From assembly GCA_018907035.1 (NCBI GenBank), contig JACCIC010000138.1, positions 943,001 to 1,007,000 on the forward strand: 64,000 nt of DNA. Direction: 5' to 3'. Position numbers and translations under genes: made by a program. Below, in pieces: positions 13,113 through 26,869 of the stretch; position 1 is the stretch's first letter, and the number at the start of each line of letters is the position of its first letter. Origin of the DNA: Sycobia sp. Sy_11 (Eukaryota; Arthropoda; Insecta; Hymenoptera; Epichrysomallidae). A model generated the notes under the pieces. The model worked only from the letters and a program-made list of their open reading frames with translations, did no database searches and was not told where the DNA came from.

Positions 13113-14477
13113 GGAAAACATACAAGGGCACCGAAAAACAAAACAAAACAAATCAAAATTCCACGAAAGAACTTTTTTCTAGGTATATATATACACATGC
13201 GCCAAGTGCAGGACTAATAAAGCAACAGGCAAAATCAGGCGCTGCCTATATCAGCTGCTACGGACTTATTATTATATTATATTATTATAACTCGTTATAT
13301 TATAACTCTAAAATTAAAGACGTCAGTTTGTTTAAATTTCTTTTTTATCCGAAATACAATTTTCAATTCTAGGAAACGACAATTGAGCTTAATTAAAAAA
13401 AAAATTGTTTATTAGAATTTCAGGCGAATCGATCGCAGAAATCAATCCAATCGTAATATGAACAATTAAAGAAATTATCGCGATCGATAGTTTGTCTTCC
13501 TGTACTGTGGATACATTAGCCGAGGAACATTCACCAGTCAATACGATGAGACCAAAAGCCAGGTGAAAATATACATTCACGTTACGTAGCCGTGGGATCA
13601 GAGCTCTAATTTGTCACAGATCCCCGACGCGAAAGTTGGGTCATAGAAAGCATATTATGCCAAGTTATAGGTATATTTATCCTGCTGTAATTGTATCGTT
13701 AATTAACGAATCGGATGCAAGTAATAGATCACGAGCATTTATGTTACAACCTCGGCACCGTAAGCTCTCTATAATTGCGACGGCTAATTCATTAAGCAAT
13801 ATCGTTGTTGTGCTGGAATTATTAACGAAAGTGTCGGAGGAATAATATCTGATGATGAGATATAGATAACTAGAGAATTCAGCTGGATGTTAAAAGAGAA
13901 CTAAAGATTTTTGACAAATAATTTATTTCTCAATCGAGTAAGATAAAAATAAAAAACAAAACAAAATACGAAACTCACAGTGTAATGCTCGAAATTGCAA
14001 TTGCGCGCCGGAACAATTGAAAATCTAATTCTCGTACGTACGGGGCTTTCCAGCAGAATCTCGCCCGGGGCCCTATCGATGCCTATTCCACGGTTCGATA
14101 GCACCGACAGATCGCCAGCACGCCGCCGCTCGTGTCCGGCACCTCGGCTGTGCACAGCGCTTCGGACTTCTGACCGCGCGATACGCGGCTCGCCTTTATG
14201 TACGTGTACGGAAACGCGCGCCGACGGTCTATTATACGATCGTCCGACCGGGTCGCGGGACGCGTCGATATATATCTATATATATATATATTGTTGTGTG
14301 TGGTGTGTGTACATATAGTCTACGGGTGTGTGTTTGTATTGTTGTGCGTGTTGTGTTGGTTGTGGTGCGTACGTCACGTCTGAGGGGACCCCCCATCTAC
14401 ATCTTCAAGGCTCGGGATCGGCAGAGCCGAGCCGCCCGTCACTGCTGCCACCGCCATCATCAAACACAGCGAGCGCG

Positions 14478-14480
<3 letters not shown>

Positions 14481-14510
<30 letters not shown>
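14481..14510. repeat. (CA)n microsatellite
   Basis: About 28 bp of CA following GCGCGGCGCG. Confidence 0.95.
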
Positions 14511-14511
<1 letters not shown>

Positions 14512-14900
14512 CAATAGTAGCTGAGCTAATCAGACGAGCAGCAACGCCAAAGGAGGAAATCGAGGAGAGAAGATTATATCCGTATACATATATATTCTGC
14601 TCGCGAGCTTCCCCCCCCCCTCTTGCATCTCACTGGCGCGCGGGTGGATTGACGAGGATCGCGGCTTTGTGCGGTACGCGAGCGCAAAACGACGACGAAG
14701 ACGCGCTGTATATTATGTGTATATGTGGATTTTATCGACTGGCTATGAGATAACGAGGCGTTGGCTCTCTCTCTCTCTCTCTCTTCTCTCCCTCTCCCTC
14801 TCTTGGCGACGACTTAGAGAGAGGCGCGGGAGGAAAGGATTTTCGTGGATGGCGAGGGAGAGGGGCGAGGATATGCCTCGTGCTTTGGAGGATATATAGA

Positions 14901-14902
<2 letters not shown>

Positions 14903-14942
<40 letters not shown>

Positions 14943-15041
14943 CTCCCCTCTCGGTGATCGAAGCCGCTCGTTTGCGGAATCTCCGTGTTATCGGTGTTGC
15001 GCGCTACCTGTTTCGAAGCGAGGGATGGATAAGAGTCTCCT

Positions 15042-15079
<38 letters not shown>
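14903..15079. repeat. Two (CT)n microsatellites
   Basis: CT arrays at about 14903-14936 and 15042-15079 in a GC-rich patch, with another at 14765-14786. Confidence 0.95.
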
Positions 15080-15080
<1 letters not shown>

Positions 15081-15645
15081 CTTTCTACCGATATTTCGAA
15101 GTGATTTTGTTCGGCACTCAATAGATATATACACACACACACACATATATATATATATATTGAATTATTGAGTTTAGCTTGAGGTTAGCTCTAAATCTAT
15201 TGAGGTGTATGAGGGGCAAACTTGGCACGAATGAGACGCGAAAATAATTTCTCGGCAGCGCGAACGTCCCAAATTTATCCCTTTATACATTATATAGGGC
15301 ATTATTCTGTATCCATTTATACCAGACGGCATTGGCTTTTGTGGAACAATTAATCGATGCACTCGTCCAAAGCGTCGGATTACGAATGCCGAAATAATGA
15401 GGCAATGTATTGAAACGCGAGTTAACTAAATTTTTATCAGTAGCGTGCAATGATGATAATTTGATTTAACAAAATGAGTGGTCCAGCCGCAAATTGTTCG
15501 AATAACCGTCAGAAATAAAACGAAACCGCGAACATATTTTTTCATCTTATCGTCGACTTCAAGGATCATTCGTTCATTGAACAATCTCGGATTTGTCTGA
15601 TTAAACATATAATTAATAAAAATGAATACGTACAATATCAATTCT

Positions 15646-15663
15646 TATATATATATATATATT

Positions 15664-15701
<38 letters not shown>
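15646..15701. repeat. (TA)n microsatellite, split in two
   Basis: Two TA runs (about 17 and 35 bp) separated by a short TCTA interruption. Confidence 0.95.
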
Positions 15702-15703
<2 letters not shown>

Positions 15704-16775
15704 TTTTTATAGAAAACCTACTTTATCCAACATTCACACCATCCGTTCCGCATTAATGTGTACGTGCTTTACACGCCAATAGATAAATGTACGCAAACTG
15801 GTCAGACAATCGACTTGGCAAAGCTCGTTTAAAATTAGTTCCAGGTATTCTCGTATTCTCATACATATTAGCTATCGTCTAGATTTAATTATAAGATACG
15901 CAATAATAAACAATTGTATATGCGATAATAAACAAATGTAATAATTCATTTTCTACAAAGACATCAACGGCCATTTTAAAAACTTTTTAACGACGAAAAA
16001 AAAACATTATATCGTCGTACCAAATAAAAGTATTGAAGAATTTGATTTATTTATCAAATTGAGAGAAAGCAGAGATTCAAAAAGTATGCTGTGAAAAGCA
16101 AGCAATATAATGACGTGTATCTTCTTGCGTCAAAATATCGTCTGGGAATATAATTTAAAAAAGATCAATGAATACGCCACGAATATTAAGTATCGACTTA
16201 CTTTATGCAATTTAATATTTAGATTGTAAGTAATCATGCGATTTATTTTAACGAGACTAAAGCACTTGACCAGCCAATCTACTGTTGCTTTTTGAAGAAA
16301 ATAAACCGAGACCTGTTTGAACGATCTTGTGTGTATAAGTAGCAGTAAAATACAGTTGAAATCGACAATATGATACTTCGTAAAAAATGATTATAATTAT
16401 TAATTAAAAAAAAAAGTCAGTTTTACCTCAACTGAATAGAATATAATTGAGACTTGAGAAACTGAGTTTTAAAAAAAACGGTGTAAGACAGTGATAGCAC
16501 CGTAACGATCCGTCCGCTAATTTCTGCCTAAATTCATCGCTAATGCCCGTCGTTCAAGGAAGCGAGTTAACGTACTTTTTCCATTCTTTATATTAATTTA
16601 TAAAGAAAACATCAAGTATAAGCGATATTTTGCAAAATGCCTCGCGCGAAATTTACCGTCTGGCGGGTTCGCGCATTTATTCTACGAGCATTTAAAGCGT
16701 AGAAATCCTCATGCATAATGGATGATGCGAAGGGAAACTTAATAATCTGCCGGGAAAGGGTAGATTTTCTTTACC

Positions 16776-16815
<40 letters not shown>

Positions 16816-18300
16816 ATCGTCCCGTTCGTCTCTCAGTCGTTGACTGATATTTTTAACAATAATTGTCCATTTCAGTGTAAAAACGTTCGAAACATCGGCA
16901 AGAGGACGAGAAATTCATTGTCACGTTTTTATTCTGCCTTGCGCGGGAAAAAATTGACAATTGAACCAATCGACTTCTTCCATTAATCTACAAAAATTTT
17001 TTTTTTCTCTTCCAAAATATTTGTATCCGTAGAAATAATATTGAGAAAATTTTTTTGCTTTTTTTCCCACAATTATTTCAACACGTATAGGCGCGTGCGT
17101 TCAAACCAGCATTACATCGTAAATTGCTTAAGTTGAAATTTTTTTTATAATATCTATTTTAACGACGAGCCCCCTATAAAAACTTCTTGAAAAAAAAAAA
17201 TTAAAATAAAAAAAAAAAAAAGAAATATCAATTTTGTAACGGAGCGTCCAAGTCAAATATTTTTCTTTGCTAAATGCCCCGGCGGACGATCTGAAATTAT
17301 TACCCACCACGGGCAAGACTCTCGAGCAATTTATGTATATTTACCCTGTCGGTTTTTATTTTGGAAAAATGAATTTCTCAACGCATAACGGGCAGCCTTC
17401 TTTTCCTTTTCTTTCTTCTTTATTTTTCTTCTCTCGTTTAAAAGCAATTAGCCTTCTTTATTTTGCCAACGAGCCGAGGACGAGAAAAGTCAACGGAACG
17501 TTGATAATTGTATTCGTATAAAAGCTTCTTTAATTCCGAGCGACTGCGGCGAATCAGTTTCAATCCAACTTTTTCAAGCAAAGGTTGCATAATGCATTTC
17601 GTCCACCGATGCGTATTTTCTATCGGCCAAACGGGGCAATTGCAAATATTCAAAAAAAAAAAAATAAATAAAATTTCATTTCCAATTTTAAGAATTTAAG
17701 GAAGGGAAAAAAAGAAGAGAAAAAAATCTGCTTTTCATGCCTTCTTCCCCGTTATATTATGCATATTTTAATAAACTCCTATATTAAAAAGAATGAAGTC
17801 TTTTAAGGTCCTCCTTTTGAAGCACCGCCTATAAAACTGCTTACAGCAGTCTTAATAATAAAGATCCAATTAATTTTCGAATTATATCTCCTTAGCATTC
17901 TTTTAAAGTATTTTAATGCCCCTCCCCTCACTCACCTCCCAAACATTTTCAAGCTTTTAATAATTTCAAGCGCAAAATGTACAAAATGGTGAATGGATCT
18001 CTTAGCCCGCTGGCAAATTGAACGAGGTGTACTGGTTATGAGAGAGATATAATAAGATAGGCTAATTTTATTATACGTAAAAAGAAAGATTAAGATTATT
18101 TTTTTGAACCGAGAAATCCTCAACGCTTACCCAGCGTAATTATCTACATTAAACAAAAAGATTCAATTAACGAAGGGTTTACCTTACAGACTCTGTATAA
18201 GTGCATAAAGCAAACGTTATTTTTTTGTTCTTCGAAACTCATTGATCTTCCGTTCGATCTTTCTAAGACACGAACATCTTGTTAGTAATAAAATTCGCCA

Positions 18301-18302
<2 letters not shown>

Positions 18303-18339
<37 letters not shown>
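18303..18339. repeat. (CT)n microsatellite
   Basis: About 36 bp of CT with one TTT interruption. Confidence 0.96.
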
Positions 18340-18341
<2 letters not shown>

Positions 18342-18517
18342 ATTCTTACTATCTTTTCGCATCACCGGCAGCTCTTTCATTCAATATACTTTGACGCGAT
18401 CGTGCGATATGCACGCGATGACGAAAGATAAACGTGGTGTAAACATTTTCCGTCCCCTCTTCGGCTGTGCACGATTAAAAGTTTCGACGAGAGTAAAAAT
18501 CGCTCGTGTTGTTTATT

Positions 18518-18528
<11 letters not shown>

Positions 18529-18574
<46 letters not shown>
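18529..18574. repeat. (CA)n-(TA)n-(TG)n compound microsatellite
   Basis: CA repeats precede, and TG-rich DNA follows, about 46 bp of TA. Confidence 0.96.
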
Positions 18575-18577
<3 letters not shown>

Positions 18578-19014
18578 TGTGTATGTATGTTTGTGTCTAT
18601 GTAATAGGACAATTTGTTTTTCTACTCGCTTGAGAGATAGAGAAAGTAATCATCAACGATCCTCTACATATCGCTCTCTAAATTTGAATTACTATCGAAA
18701 TCGTTCAAACTGCTTAAAAACCGTGCAATTTTCACTGGTAAATAGGTGACGTAAAGTTTTTTATTCGATACACACATTGTGAATCGAAGCTAGACTAGGC
18801 AAACATTGAAATGTTTTCTGATTTATCCGATTTACTATACTCAAAACTTAAGTGTTTATCATGGAAGTTGCGACGATTTTCATCAATTCAAATTTCGAGA
18901 GCGCACATAAGTCATAATAATGTGCGGAAAATTCAATTTTAGTCCATTATCTTGTCATTAAGACTTAAATTCAGCGGTAGATTATATCGTTTTCGCCATA
19001 ACAAGGCAATCCTG

Positions 19015-19017
<3 letters not shown>

Positions 19018-19069
<52 letters not shown>
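19018..19069. repeat. (TA)n microsatellite
   Basis: About 52 bp of uninterrupted TA. Confidence 0.97.
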
Positions 19070-19070
<1 letters not shown>

Positions 19071-19249
19071 CCACTTTACGATCTAAATCGACGGTATAAT
19101 AAAATTTGCATTATGCCGCCCGAAACAATAAATTGGCCTAATTTAATTCTAAAGTTAGCCAGACTCATCCGGCTCTTGCTCTCGCTCTTCTCCCCCCCCC
19201 CACTCCCACTACATATACAATGTAAAATTAATCGTCCACCACCACCCTC

Positions 19250-20350
19250 CCCCTCCGCCGATAGAACGCATTCCGTATCTTTCATAAAGCTACGTACGAC
19301 GCGCGCCGAGCTTCATTATAGCCGAGGGAAAGGAGCGCCTCGAATTAATCACGAGGCGATCGGGGAAAACGGCGCCAGCTCGCCACCCGTTTACACTTAC
19401 TGTCTTATTCAAGATCTTCGGCCGGTCGGGGCTGTTTCAAGCTCACAAAACGCGCTCGTACGCCGAACGAATTCAATTGCGCCCCAACCCCGCGCACCGC
19501 TCCCCCGTCCACCGCATTATTCAGCGCTAACGAGTGTTAAACGAAAGCTCGCTTTTTACTCTCCGTCCCCCGCTCACCCCCGCCCCACCCCCATCTCCCG
19601 TTTCGCGCCCCTTTAACAAGCTTAAAAAATTCGCCGGAGGCCTCGGGTCTACCGCATAATTGTCGGAATATTTTCCCGACCGCGGCGACGAACCCACCCC
19701 CCCCCCCGCCCCAGCCAAACGTGTCCGTTATTTATCTTCTCGTTGTCGCGCGCGCGCGCGAAAAAAGGCGGCGGACGAGGGAGGAGGGGTGGAAAGGAAG
19801 CCGAGCACATTTTCACCCCGAGTCCGATGAAAATTGCTTCGGTGGAGGGGAAAAAAAAAGAAGAGCCGCGGCGGGAAGTGGGGCGGGGAGACGGACTCGG
19901 AACGAAAACTGAGCGGCGAATCGCGCGGCGCCCCTTCTTCCGGCGCCCGTCCGTAAAAATACACAGTCGTTTATATACGACGTAATTACGCATTTTACTT
20001 ACATACGGACGTGAGAATTTTAATTTAAACCTCTCCGCCCCCCCCTCTTCCCTCCCATCCCTCCGCCACTGCCGGCCGGACGGAGTGGCATCGAGATTCG
20101 TACGGAATTGCTTTCAACCCGAAACTTGAGCTTTTATTTCTGTTTGTCCTTCCCTGCCTCCCGCTACGTGTCTCACATAGCTGAGCTCTTAAGCTCCCCT
20201 CGCCTCACCTTCGAACACGCCCGGAGATCCGCGCCCCCCCTCTCCTCGTAAGCGCACTGTGCTCGCGCGCCAGATTAAAAAAGATTGAAAATAAGCGAAC
20301 GGGTCAATCCTATAAATTTACCTCTTCTCCGACCCAAGATCGTCCGCGCC

Positions 20351-20386
<36 letters not shown>

Positions 20387-21240
20387 GCTTGGGAGAATCG
20401 CGGCATTTCACTGTGCCTGCCTGCCCTACCCCCCTCCCCATCGGAATAAGTTAAGACGGCCGAAACTTTGGGGGCTCGTTTGCACCCCCTGTCCTACGAG
20501 AATTTACCATTCTTTTAACGGATTCACTTAAGTTCGGTCCAAATCCACTTTCCATTCAGCGCGCACTTTTCGAAGTTACGCGCGCGCGCGCAAAAATATT
20601 CATGCACAAAACTTCGGAGCTTCCCACCAGGAAAAACTTTCGAATGCCACCGCTCGAAGATATGTGCCGGACGCGTATGTACGACGGTCTCGACTCTTTG
20701 CCGGAGCGGGGATTTTTTTTTTTTTTTTTTTTTTCGGAAAATTTTGATCGCGAGGGCGAAAATTATAAAGTTATACCCGAGGATTTTATCTGCCGAAAGG
20801 GTCGATTCCGGACTATCGCTGCAAGCTGCGCAGAGGTCTTTATAGAGCGAATAGATTTTAGATTAAATTTTCCTTTGTTACGTATGGCTCTCCGTCCTTT
20901 TCTCGTCTTTAATGTTTTTTCCTTCTTTTTTTTTTTTTTTTTTTTTTTTTTTTGAACTTACTCGCGTTTCCGAACCAAGCGGACGGAAGCTCAGAATGTA
21001 ACAGCCTCTAAATTGTCAATCAAGCGAAATATCCAATCGTGCCCGAGATCACTCGACAACGAGCTATTCTTGGGCAATTGAAAATTTCTCTCTAACTTAA
21101 TGCGCGTGAAAAGAGCCGACTCGTTCCGAGGACATGAAGCGGAAGGCGGTGGCGGTGACGGCGGGAAATGCGAGGCCGTGCATCTGCCACCGTTCGGCGG
21201 CGGGCTCGCGTTGCCGAATGCCAAGGGTGACTAGGCGTGC
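19250..21240. other. CpG/GC-rich block
   Basis: Pyrimidine-rich and CpG-rich DNA with C runs (19192-19201, 19696-19708), A runs (20353-20384) and T runs (20709-20734, 20926-20953). Overlapping open frames on both strands show Pro/Ser/Arg-rich composition expected from base composition, not a gene. Confidence 0.4.
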
Positions 21241-22765
21241 GATATTTCGTCTATGCGTTTTCCCGTAATGTAACTACGCCGGATTCGGACGACGGGAGCG
21301 GGCAAGTGCGTATCTCAAACGCGAAGTTTTAGATTTTACCAGCGTGTTGGGTGGAGGAAGGACACCTCACTTTTTTCGTACCATTCATCATTTGAAATAA
21401 ACGATAAGTTAGCGATTTGTTTCTACTTAAGGGGCAATTATAGATGAAGCTTCTGTTTATTCAAATAAACTCATCTTCACCTTCACATTTAATATCCGGT
21501 GAATTTCGAGGATTTTTCCGAAGCTCGGAAAACTTTAATGCATCTTCAGAAATACTTTGTACATTCGTATTTTCCTTTAAATTCCAAGTGAAATGGTCAA
21601 AAGTCAATAAACGTTATATTTTTATTTACGTCTCTGTTTTGAAAACTATTTTCAAAGGCAAAATGTTTGGGTGAAACCGTAACTTTTTATCTTGAATTTT
21701 ACTCCAAATTACGTTACGTGAAAAGAATTTTAAATTCAAAAATTTTTGTCGTTATTAAAAAAATACTCCTTGTTTCTTAAAGATTGTATCGAGCGATAAA
21801 ATTTTAGTTTACACAACGTGTAATAACGTAATCATTGTTCTATATCAAGGGATCAAGTATTGCAAATCGATATGCAGCGAGGCTGCATTGAGCAACAAAA
21901 TCGAACCGTATGATTATTGCGATATTTCAGTACTTCGAAATAAGTTTGAAATTTAGAAATTTCAACCGGAAACCGAAATACGACGCCAGATGTGGCCGGA
22001 GACGAAATCTATAAGGATTGATTTAAACAATATCGCGCGGCCTCCCTACTTTGGCAGCTATCTAGCGGATGGATTCAGCAGCTTATACATCCTACGGTAA
22101 GTAGGCTTTAAATTGATCCAGATTACAACGGTTTGATCCAAATTCAACCTCATTCTTAGGCAGCATTTAAAATAGTAATTTTGACAATTTCATATCAAAA
22201 TTTTGAATACACAGATATTTTTTCGAACTTTATCGTGTAACTTGTTAATTTGTTGCGGGCACGGCAATGCAATTAACGGTAAACATGGCAGATTCTGAAT
22301 AAGTTCAAAATTAATTAAGGTGAAGAAAAAAATGGATAATTTTGGAAAAAGCTTCTTTCTATCAAGCGATTCAAGCGATTTTTAGATTCTTTTACATATT
22401 AGAGATGTATATTTATGAATTTCTGCTGAAAATTTAATTTTTTTGTCTTATCATGCGCGTCTTTTTACCATTCGGTCTCGCACTGTTTTTAATATGTACC
22501 TATGTCTAAATATTTGTTACTGTGCATAAACATACATACATTCATACATAAATTCACGCACACACACACACACATAACTAGAAGCACTGAACGTGCTTTC
22601 AATCATATCAAATCTTGGTTCCGTCCGATACCCTCGGAGAAGGTCATTTTAGTCAATGGCGCTTTTCAATCCTGTCCCAGATACATAAGACAGTTGTTCC
22701 AAAATTTATGTAGAGAGTTATTGTTGTTATATGACAGTCTTAATTTTGTAGGAATTTATTAAAAT

Positions 22766-22768
<3 letters not shown>

Positions 22769-22812
<44 letters not shown>
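22769..22812. repeat. (TA)n microsatellite
   Basis: About 44 bp of uninterrupted TA. Confidence 0.97.
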
Positions 22813-22814
<2 letters not shown>

Positions 22815-23175
22815 TTGGTGTAAATATTAAAATTTTTCGTTCCCCAAATACTCGATGATATAACTTGCCTGTTTCTAAAAACTTAAAGTGCAGACAATGA
22901 CGGCCGATGGATGCAATACTCATTGAAATAGCGATTTGGCTTTATTGAAAAATTTAAATGAACGCTTAATTAAAGAGACTATTACGATCGCTATTCTGTT
23001 TACATGAGCATTAACTTATTATTTAGCAGACGACGGGTTATAACTCTGTTACATATTACTCGCCTGCAAGTTGATATTACGTTGTTTGAATTTTAATGGC
23101 CCATTATATTCTTAACTATAACAAAATAATTTTAACATCGCGTGTTTATTAATAAATAATATATATTTAATGTCA

Positions 23176-23179
<4 letters not shown>

Positions 23180-23232
<53 letters not shown>
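23180..23232. repeat. (TG)n microsatellite
   Basis: About 50 bp of uninterrupted TG, preceded by short TA. Confidence 0.97.
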
Positions 23233-23233
<1 letters not shown>

Positions 23234-23621
23234 AAGCCCGAATTCAATTTCCTTATAAATAATCTATAGTACAATTTTAAAAAATCTATTACAAGTTTAA
23301 CGTATCCGTTATATTCGTTATGAAATTCTATCCCCAACGGCGCGACCGAAGCTCGTAAATTCGTTAATTAAAAAAATTCATAATACCATCCATCTAATTT
23401 ATTCCCGATAACGAGGGCACTTTCCTCCTCCCACTAATGTATACCTCCACAGGTTGCGACCGCGGCTAGTGCTTTTTCCGGTGGCATACGTTGCCGACGC
23501 GTTATAAGAACGAATGAATTGATTTACGGAAAAGCAGTAATTTGGTCGAGCGTAAGAATTCGCCCCTTGCACAAGCTCGACCTAATTCGAATAATCTCAT
23601 GGTTCATTAATTTCGCGACCG

Positions 23622-23622
<1 letters not shown>

Positions 23623-23666
<44 letters not shown>
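23623..23666. repeat. (TA)n microsatellite
   Basis: About 44 bp of uninterrupted TA. Confidence 0.97.
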
Positions 23667-23667
<1 letters not shown>

Positions 23668-23779
23668 CATATACGCGTATCGACTCGATAATTACGGGGT
23701 TATTGACGTGAGATTGATAAAGGGCACGCGCGCGGATCCGTTATTACGTACATAAACGATCACTAATCGCACGACAACG

Positions 23780-25000
23780 TTTACATAAAACAAACACAAT
23801 ACCATAGTTGGTTCGGTGTTAAAAGTCAGAAAAGAGAGAGAACAAGCCAGGAGCAGGTGGGAAAAGCCCCTGACCGGCTGCCTCACATACTTACTCGGAG
23901 CCCTCCCGTCGAATTCGGCCGCCGGCCACCAGCGCTCCGCTGCCTTCCTACCCCCGGGGCGGATGACGTGGGATGCCGGGCGCTCGCGCGCGTCACTCAA
24001 ACCCTTGGCCTCCACGGGCTCGGATCGCCGCCGTGCATCAGCCGGATCCCCGTCGTCGTCGGCGGCTTCCGATCGCCGCGGTGGCCGAAGCATGGAGACG
24101 AGACCGGCGCCCCGCCGCCTCGCTCTATCATCACATTTACGCGAGTGAAAGCCGAGCGGAAAATGGGCGGGAAACGAAGCGACTGACCAAAACGAGGGGG
24201 GGGGAAGGAACGGGGAACGATGGATGGAGGAAAAGTCGAGGGTCGGCCGAGGGGAAGAGGGGCAAATGGACCGCGGAGAGACGCAGGGGCGGAGGAGCGA
24301 TTACTCGCGACGCGCGGCCCGCGCACTGCCGAGGGTCAAGGGTTGCGGGACGCGGGGCACGCTTGTGAGCGCCCCGGTGAGCGGGAAGTAATCGCCGCGC
24401 CTGCCGCAGCCGCCGCCGCGCGCGCGGGCCTGGGCTTGCTGAGCTTGCGGCCGGAGCTTGCGAGGCCGACTGCGCGCGGCTCGCGCGGCTCGGGGGAGAA
24501 ATGCAGGGAGCGCGCCGCCGACGCCGCCGACGACGACGGCGACGCAGCCGCCGACGCTGCCACCGCCAACGCCAGCAGCGCCCCGACGGGCGGGCGGTCG
24601 AGAGCGCGATATCTGTGCCGTGCCGATGTATGTATATGTATGCGCGCGCGCGATCCTAACGCGAGGTGTGCCGAGCTCGCGGCGCTTTCTTTCGAGCCCT
24701 CCACCTGTCTGAGACTCTCCCCCTCTCTCTCTCTCTCTCTCTCTCTCTCGCTCTCCCCTACCTGTGTTGGCGAATCGAAACTTCAAAGCGAAGGCGAAAT
24801 CAATTAGATCCTCGGCGTACGCGGCGATCGGTGCTTGCTGATGCCGACCCCCCCCCCCCCCGTCCTCTCGGAGACGAAGACGCGACGGTTGCTTGGGTAG
24901 GGTAGAAGCGAGGGTGACGAGGGGGGGGGGCGAAAAAAGAAACGGCAACGACGAGGAAAAGAGTGCGCGGCAGGGGGAGGGGTATTAAAGTGAATTGCCG
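23780..25000. promoter_or_regulatory. CpG island-like block, candidate promoter
   Basis: The strongest GC/CpG-rich stretch of the window: GCCGCC and GACGACG trinucleotide runs at 24515-24580, CGCGCG clusters and a (CT)n array. The 195- and 215-codon frames on opposite strands are Ala/Arg/Gly-rich products of the triplet repeats. CpG-rich 5' regions of this kind mark promoters in many insects, so a start site is plausible in either direction, but none is demonstrated. Confidence 0.35.
24721..24757. repeat. (CT)n microsatellite
   Basis: About 30 bp of CT inside the CpG-rich block at 23.8-25.0 kb. Confidence 0.96.
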
Positions 25001-26362
25001 GACTCCTTATCAGATCTCGCAAGATGCCCCAGACGACGCGGCGCCAGCACTCCTCGAACGATTTGTACGTGCGCTCTGATTGTGCCGTGGTGTGTGTCTG
25101 CAAGTGTTTGAATGAATGTCTATATGTACGTATATATATATATATATATATATATGAACAAAAAAGAGAGATGGAGAGAAAGCGTAGAATGGGAATCGCT
25201 CTTTGATACCGCTGACGATTGTGCGATTCTTTTCGCTCTCGGTCGAGAGGACGGATGATAAAGGACTTCGCTTATTTCTCCGGCGCTTTATAATAGTAAT
25301 TTGCTTTAGTGGACTATTTGTACTCGCGGCGTGGAAGGGGAGGGGGTAGAATTTTTCACGCGATTAACCTTTTGCCGAGAAACGATGGCGTGCCCTCGAA
25401 AGGGGGATTCGTTGCGCGCGATAAAAAAAATTGTAATTACATAAAGAGGTTTTTCTTCGGAATAATACGGGCGTTATATACGTAGGTCCTTCGACTTCCT
25501 ACACTTCCATTTTCCCGTATTAATCCAATTTCTTTTCTGTAATTTGACGAGGCTTTAAATCTTATATATATATAATTAATAGTGTTTTATGCAAGTAAAA
25601 CGCGACTTTACGCCCCACGGTATGACCGACTCGGATCGCACGAATGTGCGATTACAGGTCGGCGTGAAATTCATGTACGGGCATGTGATATATAATATTT
25701 TATCGTATAAAGGGTGAAAAAAATTCCCTACACCGTAGCAAATTATAAAGGAATACTTCACACCCTCCAAACAAGATGTAAAACTTGATTTGCACGCGCG
25801 ATGTGCGATAAAATAGTAGAAGCAAATCATACGTATGATTATACAACCACACGTTTGTTTGAAAACGTATTTGAATTTGTTCTACCGGTCTCCTATACAG
25901 TTATCACGACAGGACGTAAAATTTTTCTTTACACCTGTGACGTAATATGACGTTTTGTGATATTGCATCAATTTCTACGTAATTTTTAATTATTAAGACG
26001 CGAGAGCAGGTGCGCACGATATAACTGAGATGATTTATCAATATATGGTACGTTATGGTCAATGATTTAATCAAGCAAATCGTATAAACCAGAACGATTA
26101 AAATAGTCAGAAGTATAGAGTTTATTTTATTACTGTATAAAACTGAAAATCCTAAAAGCCGCAACGTATTTCTCACCAGCGATAAAAGCTTTATAACAAT
26201 TTTCGTTAATATGTTATCGATGTTCCGCAACCGTTATATATAGCTATATATGTATATACATAAACGTCAAAAATACAGAGGTAACTCTCATCCCGTTCGT
26301 AGAAATAACCGATCAATCAATGCTGCAGATATTTTCCGAAACGGACAAATTTGCTCTTCTGT

Positions 26363-26366
<4 letters not shown>

Positions 26367-26418
<52 letters not shown>
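26367..26418. repeat. (TA)n microsatellite
   Basis: About 52 bp of uninterrupted TA; first of three arrays within 500 bp. Confidence 0.97.
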
Positions 26419-26420
<2 letters not shown>

Positions 26421-26648
26421 TGGGTAAAATGGTCAGGAAGAACGCTCGAAATGCGAGGTCGAGCTTAATTGCGCGCGACTGAATTCAAAAAAGAAAAAAA
26501 AATTCTAAAGGTTATAAGTACACTAACCAAAATTACCGAATACTGTTTCACAAGGAAATTCGAACGTGACACCGTCGACCAAATTTTCGTCAACTGTGCC
26601 ATGTTCCGTTATAGTTTTCACATACATACTATCATACATATACACATG

Positions 26649-26659
26649 TATATATATGT

Positions 26660-26710
<51 letters not shown>
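26649..26710. repeat. (TA)n microsatellite
   Basis: TA array with CA and GT interruptions on both sides. Confidence 0.96.
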
Positions 26711-26822
26711 GCATGGTTGAACGCTTTGCGATACGTGCAGCTGATATTTCAGCTGTATGACCGTAAAAGCTAAAAACCGCCGCTTTATATGCTTGCACGA
26801 GATAACTTACAACCTCGTCCTA

Positions 26823-26824
<2 letters not shown>

Positions 26825-26869
<45 letters not shown>

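Larger units (their letters stand above)
6779..14000. other. Unassigned noncoding DNA
   Basis: AT-rich with scattered CpG-rich patches (about 7060-7400 and 12190-12720), homopolymer A/T tracts and microsatellites. Two minus-strand ORFs with hydrophobic N-termini (7831-7613, 13580-13389) are discussed as weak candidates; nothing else looks coding. Confidence 0.5.
14001..15100. other. CpG-rich patch, possible promoter/5' UTR
   Basis: CpG-rich sequence from about 14030, GT-rich at 14290-14380, (CA)n, then two (CT)n arrays. No ORF with recognisable protein sequence on either strand. Confidence 0.35.
15180..19250. other. Unassigned AT-rich DNA
   Basis: No gene recognised. Contains a 33-nt A run at about 16780-16813 and several microsatellites. 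Confidence 0.5.
21241..23780. other. Unassigned AT-rich DNA
   Basis: No gene recognised; three microsatellite arrays. Confidence 0.5.

Noticed and set aside
14328..15171. Frames of 108-141 codons around 14.3-15.2 kb
   Set aside because: Built on (CA)n and (CT)n arrays, no conserved sequence.
24220..24948. 195- and 215-codon frames on opposite strands
   Set aside because: Low-complexity Ala/Arg/Gly and Ser-Leu runs produced by GC triplet and CT repeats.
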